Origin: Nereocystis luetkeana | Lineage: Eukaryota > Sar > Phaeophyceae > Laminariales > Laminariaceae | DNA length: 64,000 bases | Direction of reading: 5' to 3' | NCBI GenBank assembly: GCA_031213475.1 | Contig: JARUPZ010000013.1 | Coordinates: 620,001-684,000, forward strand | In this document: positions 63,901-64,000 of the stretch, piece after piece | Layout of the letters: each line of letters starts with the position of its first letter | Numbering within the stretch: position 1 is the first letter of the stretch | The notes under the pieces: model-generated | Database searches by the model: none | What the model was told of the DNA's origin: nothing | What the model saw: only the letters and a program-made list of their open reading frames with translations | Position numbers and translations under genes: made by a program

Positions 63901-64000
63901 AGTATCCTGAAATGGTCATGGTTGCCACCTCCGCACATAAAACACTTGACGTGCGTCGGGGAAAAAAATCGTCAACTTCTTTACATTTAAGCCGGAAGCT
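60911..64000. other. Right-hand region without a supported gene
   Basis: TATTAATA scars at 61,581 and 63,797, a TACCAGGTA copy at 61,320, short direct repeats at 61,255-61,285 (TACTATTAGGGTATTAT) and the tRNA-like sequence at 62.6 kb. A possible short exon (62,360-62,412, SLLRGFILSDLLDKLWSQ) is bounded by CCAG and CAG|GTGTCG but is unsupported by neighbours. Confidence 0.5.
62571..62655 (-). tRNA. tRNA-like sequence (A and B boxes), probable pseudogene or tRNA-derived SINE head
   Basis: On the minus strand, TGGCTTGGTAGG resembles a pol III A box/D-arm. GTGGGTTCGAGTCTCAC forms a good T-arm (five-bp stem, seven-base loop) with a B box GGTTCGAGTCT. An anticodon loop around CTTTTAC would read TTT (Lys), but its stem pairs badly and the acceptor stem has mismatches. 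Hence tRNA-like, not a confident tRNA gene. Confidence 0.4.

Overview
This is a eukaryotic nuclear window. Genes are split into short exons (64-954 nt) by GT-AG introns of about 0.5-3.5 kb, and the introns are packed with small transposons, minisatellites and dispersed repeats. There are no bacterial-style operons or ribosome sites. The large introns, roughly balanced base composition, an interstitial TTAGGG array and a one-piece four-domain voltage-gated channel would suit a stramenopile such as a brown alga. That assignment is inference only.

Minus strand, 49.95 kb down to about 17.3 kb: one long gene for a four-domain (4x6TM) voltage-gated cation channel of the Cav/Nav/NALCN/Cch1 superfamily. 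I reconstructed 19 consecutive exons (4,410 nt, about 1,470 codons). All of them join in phase and read S1 of domain I through S6 of domain IV, then a GPHH-like cytoplasmic segment. The N-terminal exon(s) were not found. The four pore-loop filter positions read D (SLDGW), N (TGNLW), N (TFNGW) and D (GSDGW), instead of EEEE or DEKA.

Minus strand, about 15.0 kb to the left edge: less certain tail exons, a coiled-coil exon, then four WD40/EML-like beta-propeller exons that continue off the window. All eight stay in frame with the channel. This is either a channel-propeller fusion or a second, EML-like gene lying directly downstream.

Plus strand, 52.46-60.9 kb: a divergently oriented gene for a largely disordered Ser/Pro/Gly-rich protein with a short coiled-coil and an Arg/Leu-rich C-terminus. 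I do not recognise it. About 2.5 kb separates its first supported exon from the first supported channel exon, so the two genes are arranged head to head.

Mobile DNA in the introns: a MITE family with TIRs starting TTACGGGG inside TA duplications; a 5'-truncated LINE inserted into one of those MITEs with an 8-bp target duplication; a second hairpin family (CCGTTTTGGGGACA arms); a perfect 127-bp hairpin element at 54.87 kb; a probable hAT transposase relic at 33.5-34.6 kb; a roughly 300-bp dispersed repeat in five copies; and a GATC/CTAG-rich dispersed repeat found in most introns.

The most striking signal is a tiny palindrome, (C)TATTAATA(G), present 15 times (about one expected). In at least three places a duplicated neighbouring sequence preserves the version without it, which has a single TA. 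This is the expected excision scar of the TTACGGGG MITE family: TA + TT + AA + TA. A second recurrent pattern is tandem duplication of exon 3' ends together with their splice donors into the following intron, seen at four exons in two or three genes.
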